Shown: positions 9,790 to 18,952 of the stretch, piece after piece
How the letters are laid out: the number at the start of each line of letters is the position of its first letter
How positions within the stretch are numbered: the first letter of the stretch is position 1
NCBI RefSeq assembly: GCF_004217315.1
Contig: NZ_SGWR01000001.1
Coordinates: 248,001 to 312,000 of the forward strand
Direction of reading: 5' to 3'
DNA from: Corticibacter populi
GTDB taxonomy: Bacteria > Pseudomonadota > Gammaproteobacteria > Burkholderiales > Burkholderiaceae_C
Length of the DNA stretch: 64,000 bases
Program-made: the position numbers and the translations under genes
The notes under the pieces: model-generated
The model's database searches: none
Told to the model about the DNA's origin: nothing
The model's input: only the letters and a program-made list of their open reading frames with translations

Positions 9790-10410
9790 TCAGGCGCGCC
9801 GCAGCAGGCCGCAGTAAATGCCCTCGATGGCGAAATCCTCATGCACGGCGGGATCGATGGGGGCATAGGCGGCATTGCGCGGCAGCAGCCGGATCTGGCC
9901 GTCCTGATGGTGCAGCCGCTTGATGGTGATGCCTTCGCCGACCCGTGCGATCACGGTCTGTCCGTGTTGGGCGTCGGGCGTGGCTTTGCCGGCCACCAGA
10001 TCGCCATCGAGGATGCCGTCCTCGATCATCGAATCGCCCTGGACGCGCAGCAGGAAATCGGGCCGGGGCTGGAACAGCCAGCGGTCGACGATCAGCCGGC
10101 GCTCGATGGCATGCATCGAGAGGACCGGCTCGCCAGCTGCCACACGGCCAACCAGTGGCAAGGCCAGCGTGTCCGCCGTGGTGGTACGACTCGTTTCCAG
10201 CGGCTCCAGCAGGCGAATGCCACGTGCCTTGTGCGGTGTCAGCGCGATGACGCCCTTGGCGGCCAGCGCCTGCAGGTGCTTGGCCGCGCCATTGGGGCTG
10301 GACCAGCCGAAGGCTGCCATCAGCTCGGCCATGCTGGGGGGCAGGCCCGTGGTCTGGATCTGCTGACGCAGGAAGTCGAGCACCTGCTGCTGGCGTGGGG
10401 TGAGGTTCAT
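9790..10410 (-). CDS. lexA: LexA-type SOS repressor (cassette copy)
   Basis: A 206-residue LexA-like repressor. An N-terminal winged helix (LTPRQQQVLDFLRQQI, PPSMAELMAAFGWSSPNGAAKHL) is followed by an S24 self-cleavage domain with scissile Ala92-Gly93 (VAAGEP), catalytic Ser127 in GDSM and Lys164 in ITIKR. It heads the imuA-imuB-dnaE2 operon and probably controls it. The start was set at the ATG at 10410. A second in-frame ATG at 10434 would add eight residues encoded by the palindrome at 10410-10429; a palindrome of this kind is more likely an operator than coding. Neither start has a clear Shine-Dalgarno, so a leaderless message is possible. Confidence 0.93.
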   Translation of the reverse strand: MNLTPRQQQVLDFLRQQIQTTGLPPSMAELMAAFGWSSPNGAAKHLQALAAKGVIALTPHKARGIRLLEPLETSRTTTADTLALPLVGRVAAGEPVLSMHAIERRLIVDRWLFQPRPDFLLRVQGDSMIEDGILDGDLVAGKATPDAQHGQTVIARVGEGITIKRLHHQDGQIRLLPRNAAYAPIDPAVHEDFAIEGIYCGLLRRA

Positions 10411-10429
10411 GGTGTAAATTATTACACCA
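10410..10429. promoter_or_regulatory. Perfect inverted repeat at lexA start, likely LexA operator
   Basis: TGGTGTAA-ATTA-TTACACCA is a perfect 8-bp inverted repeat with a 4-base centre, ending on the first base of the lexA ATG. It differs from the Escherichia coli CTGT-N8-ACAG SOS box, so the cassette LexA may read its own sequence, as LexA2 proteins of pseudomonads and xanthomonads do. Confidence 0.6.
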
Positions 10430-10542
10430 TTCATGAGTGGGCCGCAATGGCATCAGCGGCGGCGATCTTTGCGAGCGCCGGAGCAGCAGCGCACCCGCAC
10501 TTGTGCCTACAATGCCGCCCTTTGCATGGGAATCGGCACGTG

Positions 10543-11466
10543 ATGGACATCGTGGTCAAGGAAGAGCTCAAGGCCTATATCGACCCCTTGAGCGAGGATG
10601 AATACGCTGCGCTCGAGCGCAGCATTCTGGCCGAGGGCTGCCGCGATGCGCTGGTGCTATGGGGCAATGTGCTGGTCGATGGCCACAACCGCTACAGCAT
10701 CTGCGAGAAGCACGGCCTGCCGTTCCAGACCGTGCAGAACACCCGCTTCCAGTCCATGGAGGACGTCTACCTGTGGATGATCGACCAGCACCTGGGACGT
10801 CGCAGCGTGTCCGACTTCCAGCGCGGTGTACTGGCCCTGCGCAAGCGCGAAATCCTGCAGGAGCGGCGCCACCAATACCACCAGCGGGGGCAGGGCCAGC
10901 CCGCCGATGCACATTCGCCGGATGCCAGCGATGCGGCCGGGACACCGCCGCAGGCGGATGCGGCCGTGCCGCCCTGGGAATCCGATGGTGCGCCGACACA
11001 GCCAGGCCCTGTGCCCGCAACTGCAGTTGCGCTTGCGGTCGAGCAGCAAGATGCCGAGACCCTGGGCAGCCGCGAGGCGCTGGCCAGGGCCGCGCGCCTG
11101 AGCAGCAGCCAGGTGCAGATGATCGAGAAAATCCAGCGGCAGGCCGCCCCCGAACTGGTGGCCGCCGTCAAGGCCGGCGAGATATCTCTCAGCGCTGCCG
11201 CCACCGTGGCCACGCTGCCCGAGGAAGAGCAGAAAGCCGCCGCCATCGCCGGCAGGGAAGAGCTCAAGCAGGCCGCCAAGCGGGTGCGCGAGGCCAAACG
11301 CAAGCCGCGTGTGGAGAGCCACGCGGACACCGAGGGTGCCACTGATGCAGCGCATGTCGAACTGCAGCTGCTGCGCCAGCGGGTGGCCGAGTTGAGCGAG
11401 GAAAATGCAGATCTGAAACGGCAGCTGCTTGTGCTGCGCGGGCAGATGCCATTGGCCGAGGGCTGA
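10543..11466 (+). CDS. ParB-like nuclease-fold protein, orphan
   Basis: A 307-residue protein. The N-terminal ParB-like segment (IDPLSEDEYAALERSIL, NVLVDGHNRYSICEKHGL) is followed by a Pro/Ala/Gln-rich linker around residues 115-165, a helical section with a KAGEISLSAAATVA helix-turn-helix-like element, and a C-terminal leucine/glutamate coiled coil (VELQLLRQRVAELSEEN). No parA is adjacent, so chromosome or plasmid partition cannot be claimed; it could be a nucleoid-associated or transcription factor. It is divergent from lexA with 132 bases between the starts. TACAAT at 10508-10513 resembles a -10 element. An ATG preceded by only weak purines was accepted because the family alignment begins there. 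Confidence 0.75.
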   Translation: MDIVVKEELKAYIDPLSEDEYAALERSILAEGCRDALVLWGNVLVDGHNRYSICEKHGLPFQTVQNTRFQSMEDVYLWMIDQHLGRRSVSDFQRGVLALRKREILQERRHQYHQRGQGQPADAHSPDASDAAGTPPQADAAVPPWESDGAPTQPGPVPATAVALAVEQQDAETLGSREALARAARLSSSQVQMIEKIQRQAAPELVAAVKAGEISLSAAATVATLPEEEQKAAAIAGREELKQAAKRVREAKRKPRVESHADTEGATDAAHVELQLLRQRVAELSEENADLKRQLLVLRGQMPLAEG

Positions 11467-11740
11467 TCAACCGGGCAGCCTTTGGGCCGGTTCCGTGGTT
11501 GGACCGGTCCTCATCGCGCGTCCCTGCCGTTCAGCGCCTGGAGCGTCAGTTTGGCACTCTTGGGCAAGTCCCACATGAATCGCCCCGGGTTCTTAAGGAG
11601 GACAAGCCTTGAGGGCTTCATGCAGATTGTGGAGAAAGAGGAAGAACAAAAGAGCTTCCGCAAGTACCTGAACCCGCTTCCTTGAATCACTCAATCAAGT
11701 GCAGACCATACCGGGTTGACTTTGCTTGGCATGGAGAAAA

Positions 11741-11774
11741 ATAAAAAAGCCAAGTGAAATCAATCACTTGGCTT
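11741..11774 (-). terminator. Rho-independent terminator of tRNA-Ser
   Basis: An exact 11-bp stem (AAGCCAAGTGA / TCACTTGGCTT, 11747-11757 and 11764-11774) with a 6-base loop is followed on the minus strand by a T-rich tract. It starts 6 bases past the tRNA 3' end. From 11467 to 11740 no gene or other structure is visible. Confidence 0.9.
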
Positions 11775-11778
11775 GTAT

Positions 11779-11870
<92 letters not shown>

Positions 11871-11980
11871 GGAACTCAGTATTCTATCTGCAAAAAATGC
11901 GACTTCCAGCTTGGTGGCAGCGGTTGGGCGAAATATTTGTTTTGGGTGGGGGTCCGCCCGTGGCGAGAGGAGGCGCGCCA

Positions 11981-13204
11981 TCAAACCCAGCCCATGAAAC
12001 GTGCCAGTGCCTGCTGCTTGGCCATCGCATCGGCATGGCCAAGCGCAATCAGGGCATCGATGAAACCAGGCTCGAACAGCAGGTAGCTGGCCAGTGCGGT
12101 GTGACCGAGCTGGCGGGCATCCTGGCCGGTGCCCAGCGCGCCGAGCAGGGCTTGGATGCTCGGCGGCAATTGCGCCAGGTGCTTGGCGGCGATGTGGTCG
12201 ATGTTCTGCGTCGGTGTGAGGACCAGCAGGTCGATGGGGCGCAGGCCGCTGTGCTGTTGGCGCAGCGCGGGGTCGATCAGCGACAGGGTGTGATTGATGC
12301 GTTCAAGCCGCTCGATGTCGGTGGAGAGGGTGTCGAGGAAGATGCTGGTCAGCGCATGGCCGGCGATGTGCGCCAGCGATGGCGCCTGGGCATCCTCGCC
12401 ATACGGCAGGGCCGGGTGGATCTGCTGACTGCGCCCGACGCCGATGACCAGGATGCGCTCGGCACCCAGGTGGATGGCCGGCGCCATCGGGGCGGTCTGG
12501 CGCATGGCGCCATCGCCGAAGTATTCGGTGTGGCCGCCCGGCATGCACACGGCCTGGGCCGGAAAGATGAAGGGCAGCGAGGCCGAGGCGAGTAGATGCG
12601 CATGGGTCAGCCGGGCGTGCAGGGCCTGGCGTTGCGAGCGCACCCAGGGCTGCAGCGGTGTGGCCGATTCGTAGAAGGTGGTGTGGCGTCCGCTGGTGTA
12701 GCTGGAGGCGGAGATGGCCACCGAGCGCAGGTGTCCGCGTGCGATCAGGCGCGGGATCCGCTTCATCGAAATATGGGTTTGCAGCAGTGCATGCAGCGGT
12801 GTGTTGTCGAGCAGGGCGCGGGGCTGGCCGCGGCTCCAGCGTGCCAGCGCCCAGCCGGTCGAGAGCAGCCGCAACCAGCGCGCACCGGTGCGGATGACAC
12901 TCCAGGAGTCGGCCCGGTAGACCTGCTCGACGTGCAGCTGGCGCCAGGTTTGTTCCAGCCGCGCCACGGCTTGCTCGAAATGGTCCGCCCGGCTGGCGAG
13001 TGCGGCGATGTTCAGGGCGCCGGCCGAAGTGCCGCTGAGGATGCCGAAGGGACTGGGCCTGCTGTGGCGCAGATATTGGCGGCGCAGGGCGCACAAGGCC
13101 TTGAGCACGCCAACCTGGTAGGCCGCCCTGGCACCGCCGCCGGCACAGACCAGCGCGGTATGCGCGGCATGCTCGGCGGGGTGGGGCGGACGCGCGGGCG
13201 GCAT
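11981..13204 (-). CDS. Patatin-like phospholipase
   Basis: A 407-residue patatin-family lipid acyl hydrolase. The oxyanion loop CAGGGARAAYQVG (residues 20-32), the nucleophile motif GTSAG with Ser60 and the DGA motif with Asp231 are all intact, giving the Ser-Asp dyad. There is no signal peptide, so it is probably a cytoplasmic or peripheral enzyme. A helical C-terminal third of about 150 residues is common in the DUF3336-free bacterial members. The adjacent gene 13226-13810 on the same strand may be cotranscribed (21 bases between). Confidence 0.9.
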   Translation of the reverse strand: MPPARPPHPAEHAAHTALVCAGGGARAAYQVGVLKALCALRRQYLRHSRPSPFGILSGTSAGALNIAALASRADHFEQAVARLEQTWRQLHVEQVYRADSWSVIRTGARWLRLLSTGWALARWSRGQPRALLDNTPLHALLQTHISMKRIPRLIARGHLRSVAISASSYTSGRHTTFYESATPLQPWVRSQRQALHARLTHAHLLASASLPFIFPAQAVCMPGGHTEYFGDGAMRQTAPMAPAIHLGAERILVIGVGRSQQIHPALPYGEDAQAPSLAHIAGHALTSIFLDTLSTDIERLERINHTLSLIDPALRQQHSGLRPIDLLVLTPTQNIDHIAAKHLAQLPPSIQALLGALGTGQDARQLGHTALASYLLFEPGFIDALIALGHADAMAKQQALARFMGWV

Positions 13205-13225
13205 GGTGTCGTGGTGTGCGCTGGC

Positions 13226-13810
13226 TCAGCCCAGTGGTTTCTTGCCGAGCAGGAACAGTGCGAGCGCATCACCCTGCCAGATCTGGATGTTGTGCTCCCT
13301 GGCAAAGCGCTGTGCGGGGGGACTGATCTCGCCGCCGGTTGCGATGTAGAGACCGTGGCCGGTTTCGCTCGCCTGCATGGCCTGGGCGAGCTGGCGCATC
13401 GGCTCCAGCCCGTGCACGGCGGCCTTCCAGCGCCGCGCGCTCACCAGGGTGATGCGGCCTTCATCGACAATGCGCCAGTCCGCCCCGGCATGTTCCGGCG
13501 CGGTGGCCGGGATGCCGAGCATGCGCCAGCGCTCCTGCAGCTGGCGCGAGAAATCGGGCCAGCTCATGCGTTCGGCCTCGGCCAGGATGGCGGCGCGGCG
13601 CTCTTCACTGGGGGTGCGCAACTGGCGCCATGCGGCGATCAGGCCGACGAGGACGATGGGAAAGGTGCCGACGATGGCGAAGAAGGCGTATTCCCGCGGT
13701 ATCAATGCGGCCATCAGGCCGGCCAGCGCGGCTGCCAGCATAATGCTGACCCACCACGGGGAACGAAGCAGGAAACCGAAGAGCGAATGGCGGGGAATGC
13801 TGAATTTCAC
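13226..13810 (-). CDS. Membrane-anchored restriction-endonuclease-like (Mrr-type) protein
   Basis: A 194-residue protein. Two hydrophobic segments near residues 17-36 and 42-60 anchor a C-terminal domain resembling Mrr/type IV nuclease folds: GADWRIVDEGRITLVSARRWKA, then a helix and GLYIATGGEISPPAQRFA. In related proteins the second strand usually reads like LVQCKRWK, giving the (D/E)XK half of the active site. Here it is LVSARRWK, so the acidic/polar residue and the catalytic Lys are replaced and activity is doubtful. Function unknown. It starts 110 bases before the divergent mrp gene. Confidence 0.7.
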   Translation of the reverse strand: MKFSIPRHSLFGFLLRSPWWVSIMLAAALAGLMAALIPREYAFFAIVGTFPIVLVGLIAAWRQLRTPSEERRAAILAEAERMSWPDFSRQLQERWRMLGIPATAPEHAGADWRIVDEGRITLVSARRWKAAVHGLEPMRQLAQAMQASETGHGLYIATGGEISPPAQRFAREHNIQIWQGDALALFLLGKKPLG

Positions 13811-13920
13811 GGCAGAAAACAGATCGTTCGGATCGTTGGCGAGCCCGGCCTGGCACAGGCCGGTCGGGATGGCGCGGCGTGTGGCGATCCCTCATCGATG
13901 AATCAAAGACAAAGGCAGCA

Positions 13921-15012
13921 ATGGCATTGACGGAGCAAAGCCTGCTCGCAGCATTGGCGAGTGTAAGAGATATTTATACCGGGGAAGAACTGGTCGCGGC
14001 CAGGCGCATCGTCGATGTGCACATCGGTGCGGACGGTGCGGCGGCCTTTACGGTGCTGATGCCGTATCCGGCCGCCTCGCGGCAGGCGGCCCTGCGCGAG
14101 CAGTTGGTTCAGGCGACCAGCCAGGCCGGCGCGACCAGCGTGGACATCGCATTCCGCCTGCAGGTGCAGGCCCATGCGGTGCAAAAGGGCGTGCAATTGT
14201 TGCCGCAGGTACGCAACATCATCGCCGTTGCCTCCGGCAAGGGGGGGGTGGGCAAGAGTACCACGGCGGTGAACCTGGCCCTGGCGCTGGCGGCCGAGGG
14301 GGCCTCGGTGGGCATTCTCGATGCCGACATCTACGGCCCCAGCCTGCCGATGATGCTGGGCATCGACCAGCGCCCCGACAGCAGCGACGGCAAGACCATG
14401 CAGCCATTGGAGCGCCACGGCGTGCAGGCCATGTCGATCGGCTTTCTGGTCAAGCGCGACGATGCGATGGTGTGGCGTGGTCCGATGGCGGTGCAGGCGC
14501 TCGAGCAGATGCTGCGCCAGACCAACTGGCGCGACCTGGACTATCTGATCGTCGACATGCCGCCGGGCACGGGCGACATCCAGCTCTCGCTGAGCCAGCG
14601 CGTGCCCTTGACGGGCGCGGTGATCGTCAGCACGCCGCAGGACATCGCGCTGCTCGATGCGCGCAAGGGCATTCGCATGTTCGAGAAGGTGGGGGTGCCG
14701 ATCCTGGGCCTGGTGGAGAACATGGCGGTGCACGTGTGCAGTCAGTGCGGCCACCAGGAGCATATCTTCGGTGCCGATGGCGGCAAGCGCCTGGCCGAGG
14801 AGATCGGCATCGATTATCTGGGGGCCTTGCCGCTGGACATGCAGATCCGTCTGCAGGCCGATGGCGGAACCCCCAGCGTGGTGGCCGAACCGCAAGGCGC
14901 GGTGGCCGAGGCTTATTTGGAGATCGCCCGCACCGTGTCGGCCAAGGTGGCGCGTCAGGCCAAGGACTATACGCACAAGTTTCCGACCATCACCATCAGC
15001 CAGAAGACCTGA
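13921..15012 (+). CDS. apbC: Mrp/ApbC iron-sulfur cluster carrier ATPase
   Basis: A 363-residue P-loop protein. The N-terminal MIP18-like domain (residues 1-90) precedes a deviant Walker A, ASGKGGVGKST (104-114), and the MPPGTGD motif; Cys273 and Cys276 (CSQC) are the bridging cluster ligands. The family transfers Fe-S clusters to apo-proteins. The ATG at 13921 follows an AAAGG-like ribosome site; an earlier in-frame ATG at 13879 would add 14 atypical residues. Confidence 0.95.
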   Translation: MALTEQSLLAALASVRDIYTGEELVAARRIVDVHIGADGAAAFTVLMPYPAASRQAALREQLVQATSQAGATSVDIAFRLQVQAHAVQKGVQLLPQVRNIIAVASGKGGVGKSTTAVNLALALAAEGASVGILDADIYGPSLPMMLGIDQRPDSSDGKTMQPLERHGVQAMSIGFLVKRDDAMVWRGPMAVQALEQMLRQTNWRDLDYLIVDMPPGTGDIQLSLSQRVPLTGAVIVSTPQDIALLDARKGIRMFEKVGVPILGLVENMAVHVCSQCGHQEHIFGADGGKRLAEEIGIDYLGALPLDMQIRLQADGGTPSVVAEPQGAVAEAYLEIARTVSAKVARQAKDYTHKFPTITISQKT

Positions 15013-15047
15013 CGGCGCGGGCGCGCCGACTTCGTGCGCCTCTCTCA

Positions 15048-15215
15048 CAACCAGCTCCCGATCTTTTCGGGGGCAACTCCGAAGGGCAGAGGTCAAAAAC
15101 GCACCGGGCGGCGTTGCTCGCGTTGCCCAGACGGCCAGTCTGGGCTGCGACAGGCGTCTGCCCACTGCATTTTTGAACGCTTGCGTGACCCACGAAAAGA
15201 TCGTGAGCAGGTTCT
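15048..15215 (-). repeat. Dispersed intergenic repeat, copy 1
   Basis: On the minus strand it starts AGAACCTGCTCACGATCTTT inside the last base of the cytochrome b561 stop codon and runs to a degenerate inverted end at about 15048. Its interior (for example AGTGGGCAGACGCC and CCAGACTGGCCGTCTGGGCAA) matches copy 2 at 44806-45074 closely. It contains no gene and carries strong internal palindromes. Confidence 0.85.
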
Positions 15216-15814
15216 CAGTAGAGGCGCGCGCCGATCATCCTGTAGGCGGTGTCGTCCTTCCAGATGCGGTGATGCACCACCACCATGGCGATGTGGCCGG
15301 CGATCAGGGCCAGCAGCGTCCAGGCCAGCAGGCCATGGGTCGAGAGGCCGAGCAGTTCGCGCGTGGCATTGGCCGGCACCGTCAGCCAGTCGATCTTGTC
15401 GCCGGCCGGGATGATCGGGATACTGCCGAACAGTTGCAGTCCGCGGCCCGAGCCATACTGGCGCATCAGGGCCAGGGTCGGCACCGCCAGCATCAGCAGA
15501 TACAGCAGCACATGGCCGGCCCGTGCGGCCTGGGCCACCAGGCCGCTGCCATAGGAGGGGCGGTTGCGCAGGTTGATCAGCGCCCAGGTGCCGCGCACCA
15601 GCAGCAGCAGCCAGGCGATGAAACCGAAGCTGCTGTGGCTGCCGACGATCCACGAATCCCGCGGGCTCAGGCCCAGCGCGATCTTGAGCCCCATACCGAC
15701 GAAGAGCCAGAGCAGCACCAGCGCCATGCTCCAGTGCAGCAGCCGGCTGATGCGGCCATAGCGCTGCGGGGTGTCGAGCCAGCGGCTGGGAGCGGAGGGG
15801 GTGGGTGTAACCAT
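15215..15814 (-). CDS. Cytochrome b561
   Basis: A 199-residue membrane cytochrome of the bacterial b561 (YodB/CybB) family. Four hydrophobic segments carry histidines placed for bis-His haem ligation: RLLHWSMALVL in the first, GSHSSFGFIAW in the second, LGLSTHGLLAW in the third and AGHIAMVVVHHRIWKDD in the fourth. It probably moves electrons between quinol and a periplasmic or oxygen acceptor. The ATG at 15814 gives the standard N-terminus before PQRYGRISRLLHW; the frame stays open upstream but is not protein-like. Confidence 0.92.
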   Translation of the reverse strand: MVTPTPSAPSRWLDTPQRYGRISRLLHWSMALVLLWLFVGMGLKIALGLSPRDSWIVGSHSSFGFIAWLLLLVRGTWALINLRNRPSYGSGLVAQAARAGHVLLYLLMLAVPTLALMRQYGSGRGLQLFGSIPIIPAGDKIDWLTVPANATRELLGLSTHGLLAWTLLALIAGHIAMVVVHHRIWKDDTAYRMIGARLY

Positions 15815-15975
15815 GGACTGCTGCTTGTCGCGAGTTTCAATACATGCCTTGATGACACAAGGCCCGGCTTTTCGCTTGTTGCGCCCGCATATTACCGGGT
15901 CTTTGGCCAAGGACAGTGGCAAGGCACAGCGGGATGCTCTGAAATCGCCCGGTTTCTGTTGCCCGGCGCGGGCAG

Positions 15976-16863
15976 TCAGCGCAGCGCCAGTGCCACCGCA
16001 ATGCCTGCAAACAGCGTGAAGCCGATCCAGTGGTTCTGCGTGAAGGCGCGAAAGCAGCGGTTGCGCTCGCGCGTGCGGATCAGCCACCCGTGCCAGCCGA
16101 TCTGCAAGACCGCCAGCGCCAGCGCCAGGTGGAAGGGCCAGCCGAGCTGGTAGCTGCGCAGGCCCCAGGCCCAGCACAGCAACAGCAGCGCGTAGCAGGC
16201 CATGATGCCCGCGACGTCCCAGCGGCCCAGCGTGATTGCCGAAGTCTTGATGCCGATTTTCAGGTCGTCGTCGCGGTCAACCATGGCGTATTCGGTGTCG
16301 TAGGCGATCACCCAGAACAGGTTGCCGGCCAGCAGCCACCAGACTTCGGCCGGCACCTGCTGGCGCACGGCGGTGAAGGCCATCGGGATGCCGATGCTGA
16401 AGGCCAGGCCCAGCACGGCCTGCGGCATGGAGAAGAAGCGCTTGGTGTAAGGGTAGAGCACGGTGATGGCCACCGCGAAGAACGACCAGTACACCGTCTT
16501 GGCATTGGTCGTGAGCACCAGCGCGAAGGCCACCAGCGTGAGCACCAGTGCCACCATCAGGGCTTCCTTGACGGAGGTGCGGCCGCTGGTGATGGGGCGC
16601 TCGCTGGTGCGCTGGACGTGGCGGTCGAACTCGCGGTCGGCCACGTCGTTGACGCAGCACCCCGCACTGCGCATGAGCACCGTGCCGGCCGTGAACACCA
16701 GCAGCAGGTGCCAGCCCGGAAAGCCATTCGCCGCCAGCCACAGCGCGCTGAGCGTGGGCCACAGCAGCAGCAGCCAGCCGGCCGGGCGGCTCCAGCGGAT
16801 CAGGTCCAGGTAGTTGTGCAGGCGCATGGCCAGCGAAGAGGGGGCGAGGCTGCTTGTCGGCAT
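15976..16863 (-). CDS. ubiA: 4-hydroxybenzoate octaprenyltransferase
   Basis: A 295-residue integral membrane prenyltransferase of ubiquinone biosynthesis. The first aspartate-rich motif is NDVADREFD (Asp73, Asp76, Asp80), the second DRDDDLKIG near residue 197, with [10 protein letters not shown] between them and about eight hydrophobic segments. It joins an all-trans polyprenyl chain to 4-hydroxybenzoate at the inner membrane. Length and motifs match UbiA rather than haem O synthase. Confidence 0.95.
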   Translation of the reverse strand: MPTSSLAPSSLAMRLHNYLDLIRWSRPAGWLLLLWPTLSALWLAANGFPGWHLLLVFTAGTVLMRSAGCCVNDVADREFDRHVQRTSERPITSGRTSVKEALMVALVLTLVAFALVLTTNAKTVYWSFFAVAITVLYPYTKRFFSMPQAVLGLAFSIGIPMAFTAVRQQVPAEVWWLLAGNLFWVIAYDTEYAMVDRDDDLKIGIKTSAITLGRWDVAGIMACYALLLLCWAWGLRSYQLGWPFHLALALAVLQIGWHGWLIRTRERNRCFRAFTQNHWIGFTLFAGIAVALALR

Positions 16864-16934
16864 GCGCCGAGCATATCAAATGCGAAGGACCATGGCGGGT
16901 TCGGAACAGCGGCGGTTCGGCGCCGTTGCCCGCA

Positions 16935-18101
16935 TCAGGCTTCCAGCATGGCCGTGTTGAGGGCGCGCAGCAGGTCGGTTTGGGTGATGATGCCGATCAG
17001 ATGCTGCCCGTCATCGAGCACCGGCACGTGATAAAGCCCGCCCTGGCACAGCAGGGGCAGGATATCGAGGATCGGCTGGCCGGCCCTGGCAATGGCGGGT
17101 GTGGGCACCATGGCGTCGCGCACCCATTGCGGCTGGGCCTCGCCGGAGGGTTTGCGGCGTACCAGGATGCGGCGGATTCTCTGCGGCAGGCTCGGTTGCG
17201 GCGCGGCCTGCTTTTGTTCGAGGGCGTCGAGCCACTGTTCCAGCCCGATCATGCCGACGAGGCGATGCTCCGCATCCACCACCGGCAGCAGGCGGCTGCT
17301 GGAGGCGCGCAGGATTGGCCAGACCCCGGCGAGCGGCAGGTCCGAGGCCACGCTGTAGACCTGGGGGGTCATGATGTCGGCGCAGCGCAGCTCGCCCAGA
17401 TGGCGCTGGAAGGCCTCGCCGCTGGCTTGGCTGGCTTGTTGCAGCAGGTCGGCCAGGTCGGCCTGACTGATGGCCAGCACCTCGTTGTAGCGCGCCAGCG
17501 CGCGGTCCAGATCACCCTGGCTCAGGTGGTCGGCGGCAGTCTGGCTCGCCGTGCTGGCGATCTGGCGGTGCGGGTAGCGCCGTCCGGTGAGCCGATGGTA
17601 GGCCACGCCGACCAGCACGATCAGTCCCAGGCTGAAGAGAAAGGGAAACATCAGCAGGCGCGGATCGTGCAGATGCTGCAGCACCATGTACAAGGCCAGG
17701 CCGGCACCGGGCGGGTGCACGGCGCGCAGTTGCATCATCACCAGAATGGCCAGTGGTACCGCCACCGTCGCAGCCAGCAGGGGCGGGTCGATCAGCATGC
17801 CGCACAGCATGCCGACCATGGCGGCGGAGAGATTGCCCACCACCACGGCCCAGGGCTGCGCAAAAGGGCTGGAGGGCAGCGCGAAGATCAGCAGTGCCGT
17901 GGCCCCGAGCGAGGAAGAGTGCCAGAAGTGATCGACCGTGTCACCGGCCAGCCATTGGCTGCAGAACGCCGTGAAGAAAATGCCCAGCGCCGCACCCAGC
18001 GCCACGCGCAGGCGTTCGGCCGGTGCGACCCCGGTGGGAGCGGGTTGCAGATCACGCAGCGTTTGCTGCAGGCGTTGGCGAAAGGAAGAGGGCGCTGACA
18101 T
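16935..18101 (-). CDS. HPP-family membrane protein with tandem CBS domains
   Basis: A 388-residue protein. The N-terminal HPP region of about 170 residues has several membrane segments and the naming motif in MQLRAVHPPGAGLAL; a linker is followed by paired CBS domains (ADIMTPQVYSVASDLPL near residue 250 and VRDAMVPTPAIARAGQPILD near 320, ending IIGIITQTDLLRALN). HPP proteins have been linked to nitrite/anion handling in phototrophs, and CBS pairs usually sense adenine nucleotides. The ATG at 18101 was preferred over an in-frame TTG at 18113. Confidence 0.88.
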   Translation of the reverse strand: MSAPSSFRQRLQQTLRDLQPAPTGVAPAERLRVALGAALGIFFTAFCSQWLAGDTVDHFWHSSSLGATALLIFALPSSPFAQPWAVVVGNLSAAMVGMLCGMLIDPPLLAATVAVPLAILVMMQLRAVHPPGAGLALYMVLQHLHDPRLLMFPFLFSLGLIVLVGVAYHRLTGRRYPHRQIASTASQTAADHLSQGDLDRALARYNEVLAISQADLADLLQQASQASGEAFQRHLGELRCADIMTPQVYSVASDLPLAGVWPILRASSSRLLPVVDAEHRLVGMIGLEQWLDALEQKQAAPQPSLPQRIRRILVRRKPSGEAQPQWVRDAMVPTPAIARAGQPILDILPLLCQGGLYHVPVLDDGQHLIGIITQTDLLRALNTAMLEA

Positions 18102-18189
18102 GGTGGGCGCCAATCATAGCGGCCTCGACCGGCACCTGCAGGCAGGCGCATGGGTCTGGCAGACCTTGCATGGCCGTCAAGGAGCGGGT

Positions 18190-18822
18190 TCAGACGCCGA
18201 GATAGCGCCCCGGCCGGTGATTGAGAGTGAGGATGGCGCCGATGGCCACCGCCCCCACCACCGACTGCATGACCTTGATGGGCGGCACCACGAAGAAGGC
18301 GGCCAGTACCACCAGCACGTCCACGCCCATTTGCACCTTGCCGGCGCTCATGCCGCGGGTCTCCTGCAGCCAGTGCGCCAGGATGTTGACGCCTCCGACG
18401 CTGGAGCGGTGGCGCAGCAGCGCCAGCAGGCCAAAGCCGATCAGAAAGCCGCCGAGCACCGAGGCCACCCACGGGTTGATGAACTCGAAGCGCACCACCT
18501 TGGGCGAGAGCGAGGTGAAGATGGAGACCAGCGCCACCGCCACGAAGCTCTTGAGCGTGAATTGGGGGCCCAGCCGGGCCCAGGAGAGCCAGAAGAACGG
18601 CAGGCTCAGCAGAAAGAACAGCAGTCCCAGGTTGATGCCGGTGGCGTAGCTGAGCAGGAAGGCCACGCCGGCGACGCCGCCCGTGAGCAGCCCGTCATGG
18701 GCAAACATGCACATGCCCAGGGCCACGAACAGTGCGCCTGCCACCAGGGCGTGCACGTCGTCCAGCCAGGAATGCATGATGGATTTCGGTTTTTTCGCTT
18801 CCACGGGAATCTCGGTAAGCAA
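18190..18822 (-). CDS. YitT-family membrane protein (DUF161)
   Basis: A 210-residue integral membrane protein with five to six hydrophobic helices. LVAGALFVALGMCMFAHDGL and GGVAGVAFLLSYATGINLGL (with the TGG-AG signature) are typical of the YitT/DUF161 family; it lacks the larger C-terminal DUF2179 domain. Function unknown. The start is uncertain: the longest frame begins with TTG (18822), a GTG at 18804 follows a GAG-containing site, and an ATG at 18777 lies just before the conserved part. Nearby genes are not functionally linked. Confidence 0.85.
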   Translation of the reverse strand: MLTEIPVEAKKPKSIMHSWLDDVHALVAGALFVALGMCMFAHDGLLTGGVAGVAFLLSYATGINLGLLFFLLSLPFFWLSWARLGPQFTLKSFVAVALVSIFTSLSPKVVRFEFINPWVASVLGGFLIGFGLLALLRHRSSVGGVNILAHWLQETRGMSAGKVQMGVDVLVVLAAFFVVPPIKVMQSVVGAVAIGAILTLNHRPGRYLGV

Positions 18823-18952
18823 AGTCTGTGCCTTGCGCCGTGCTGGAGTTCGTCGGATGGCTGCCTGAGCGCTTTCGCGCCCGCCATTGTGCGCCTGTCA
18901 TGGCAGTCCTCACCCTTTGGTTGGGGCTTTTTTCTGCGAGCTCATCCTGCTC

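Noticed and set aside
11482-11685. 67-codon frame near tRNA-Ser
   Set aside because: No ribosome site, family pattern or neighbour supports it.
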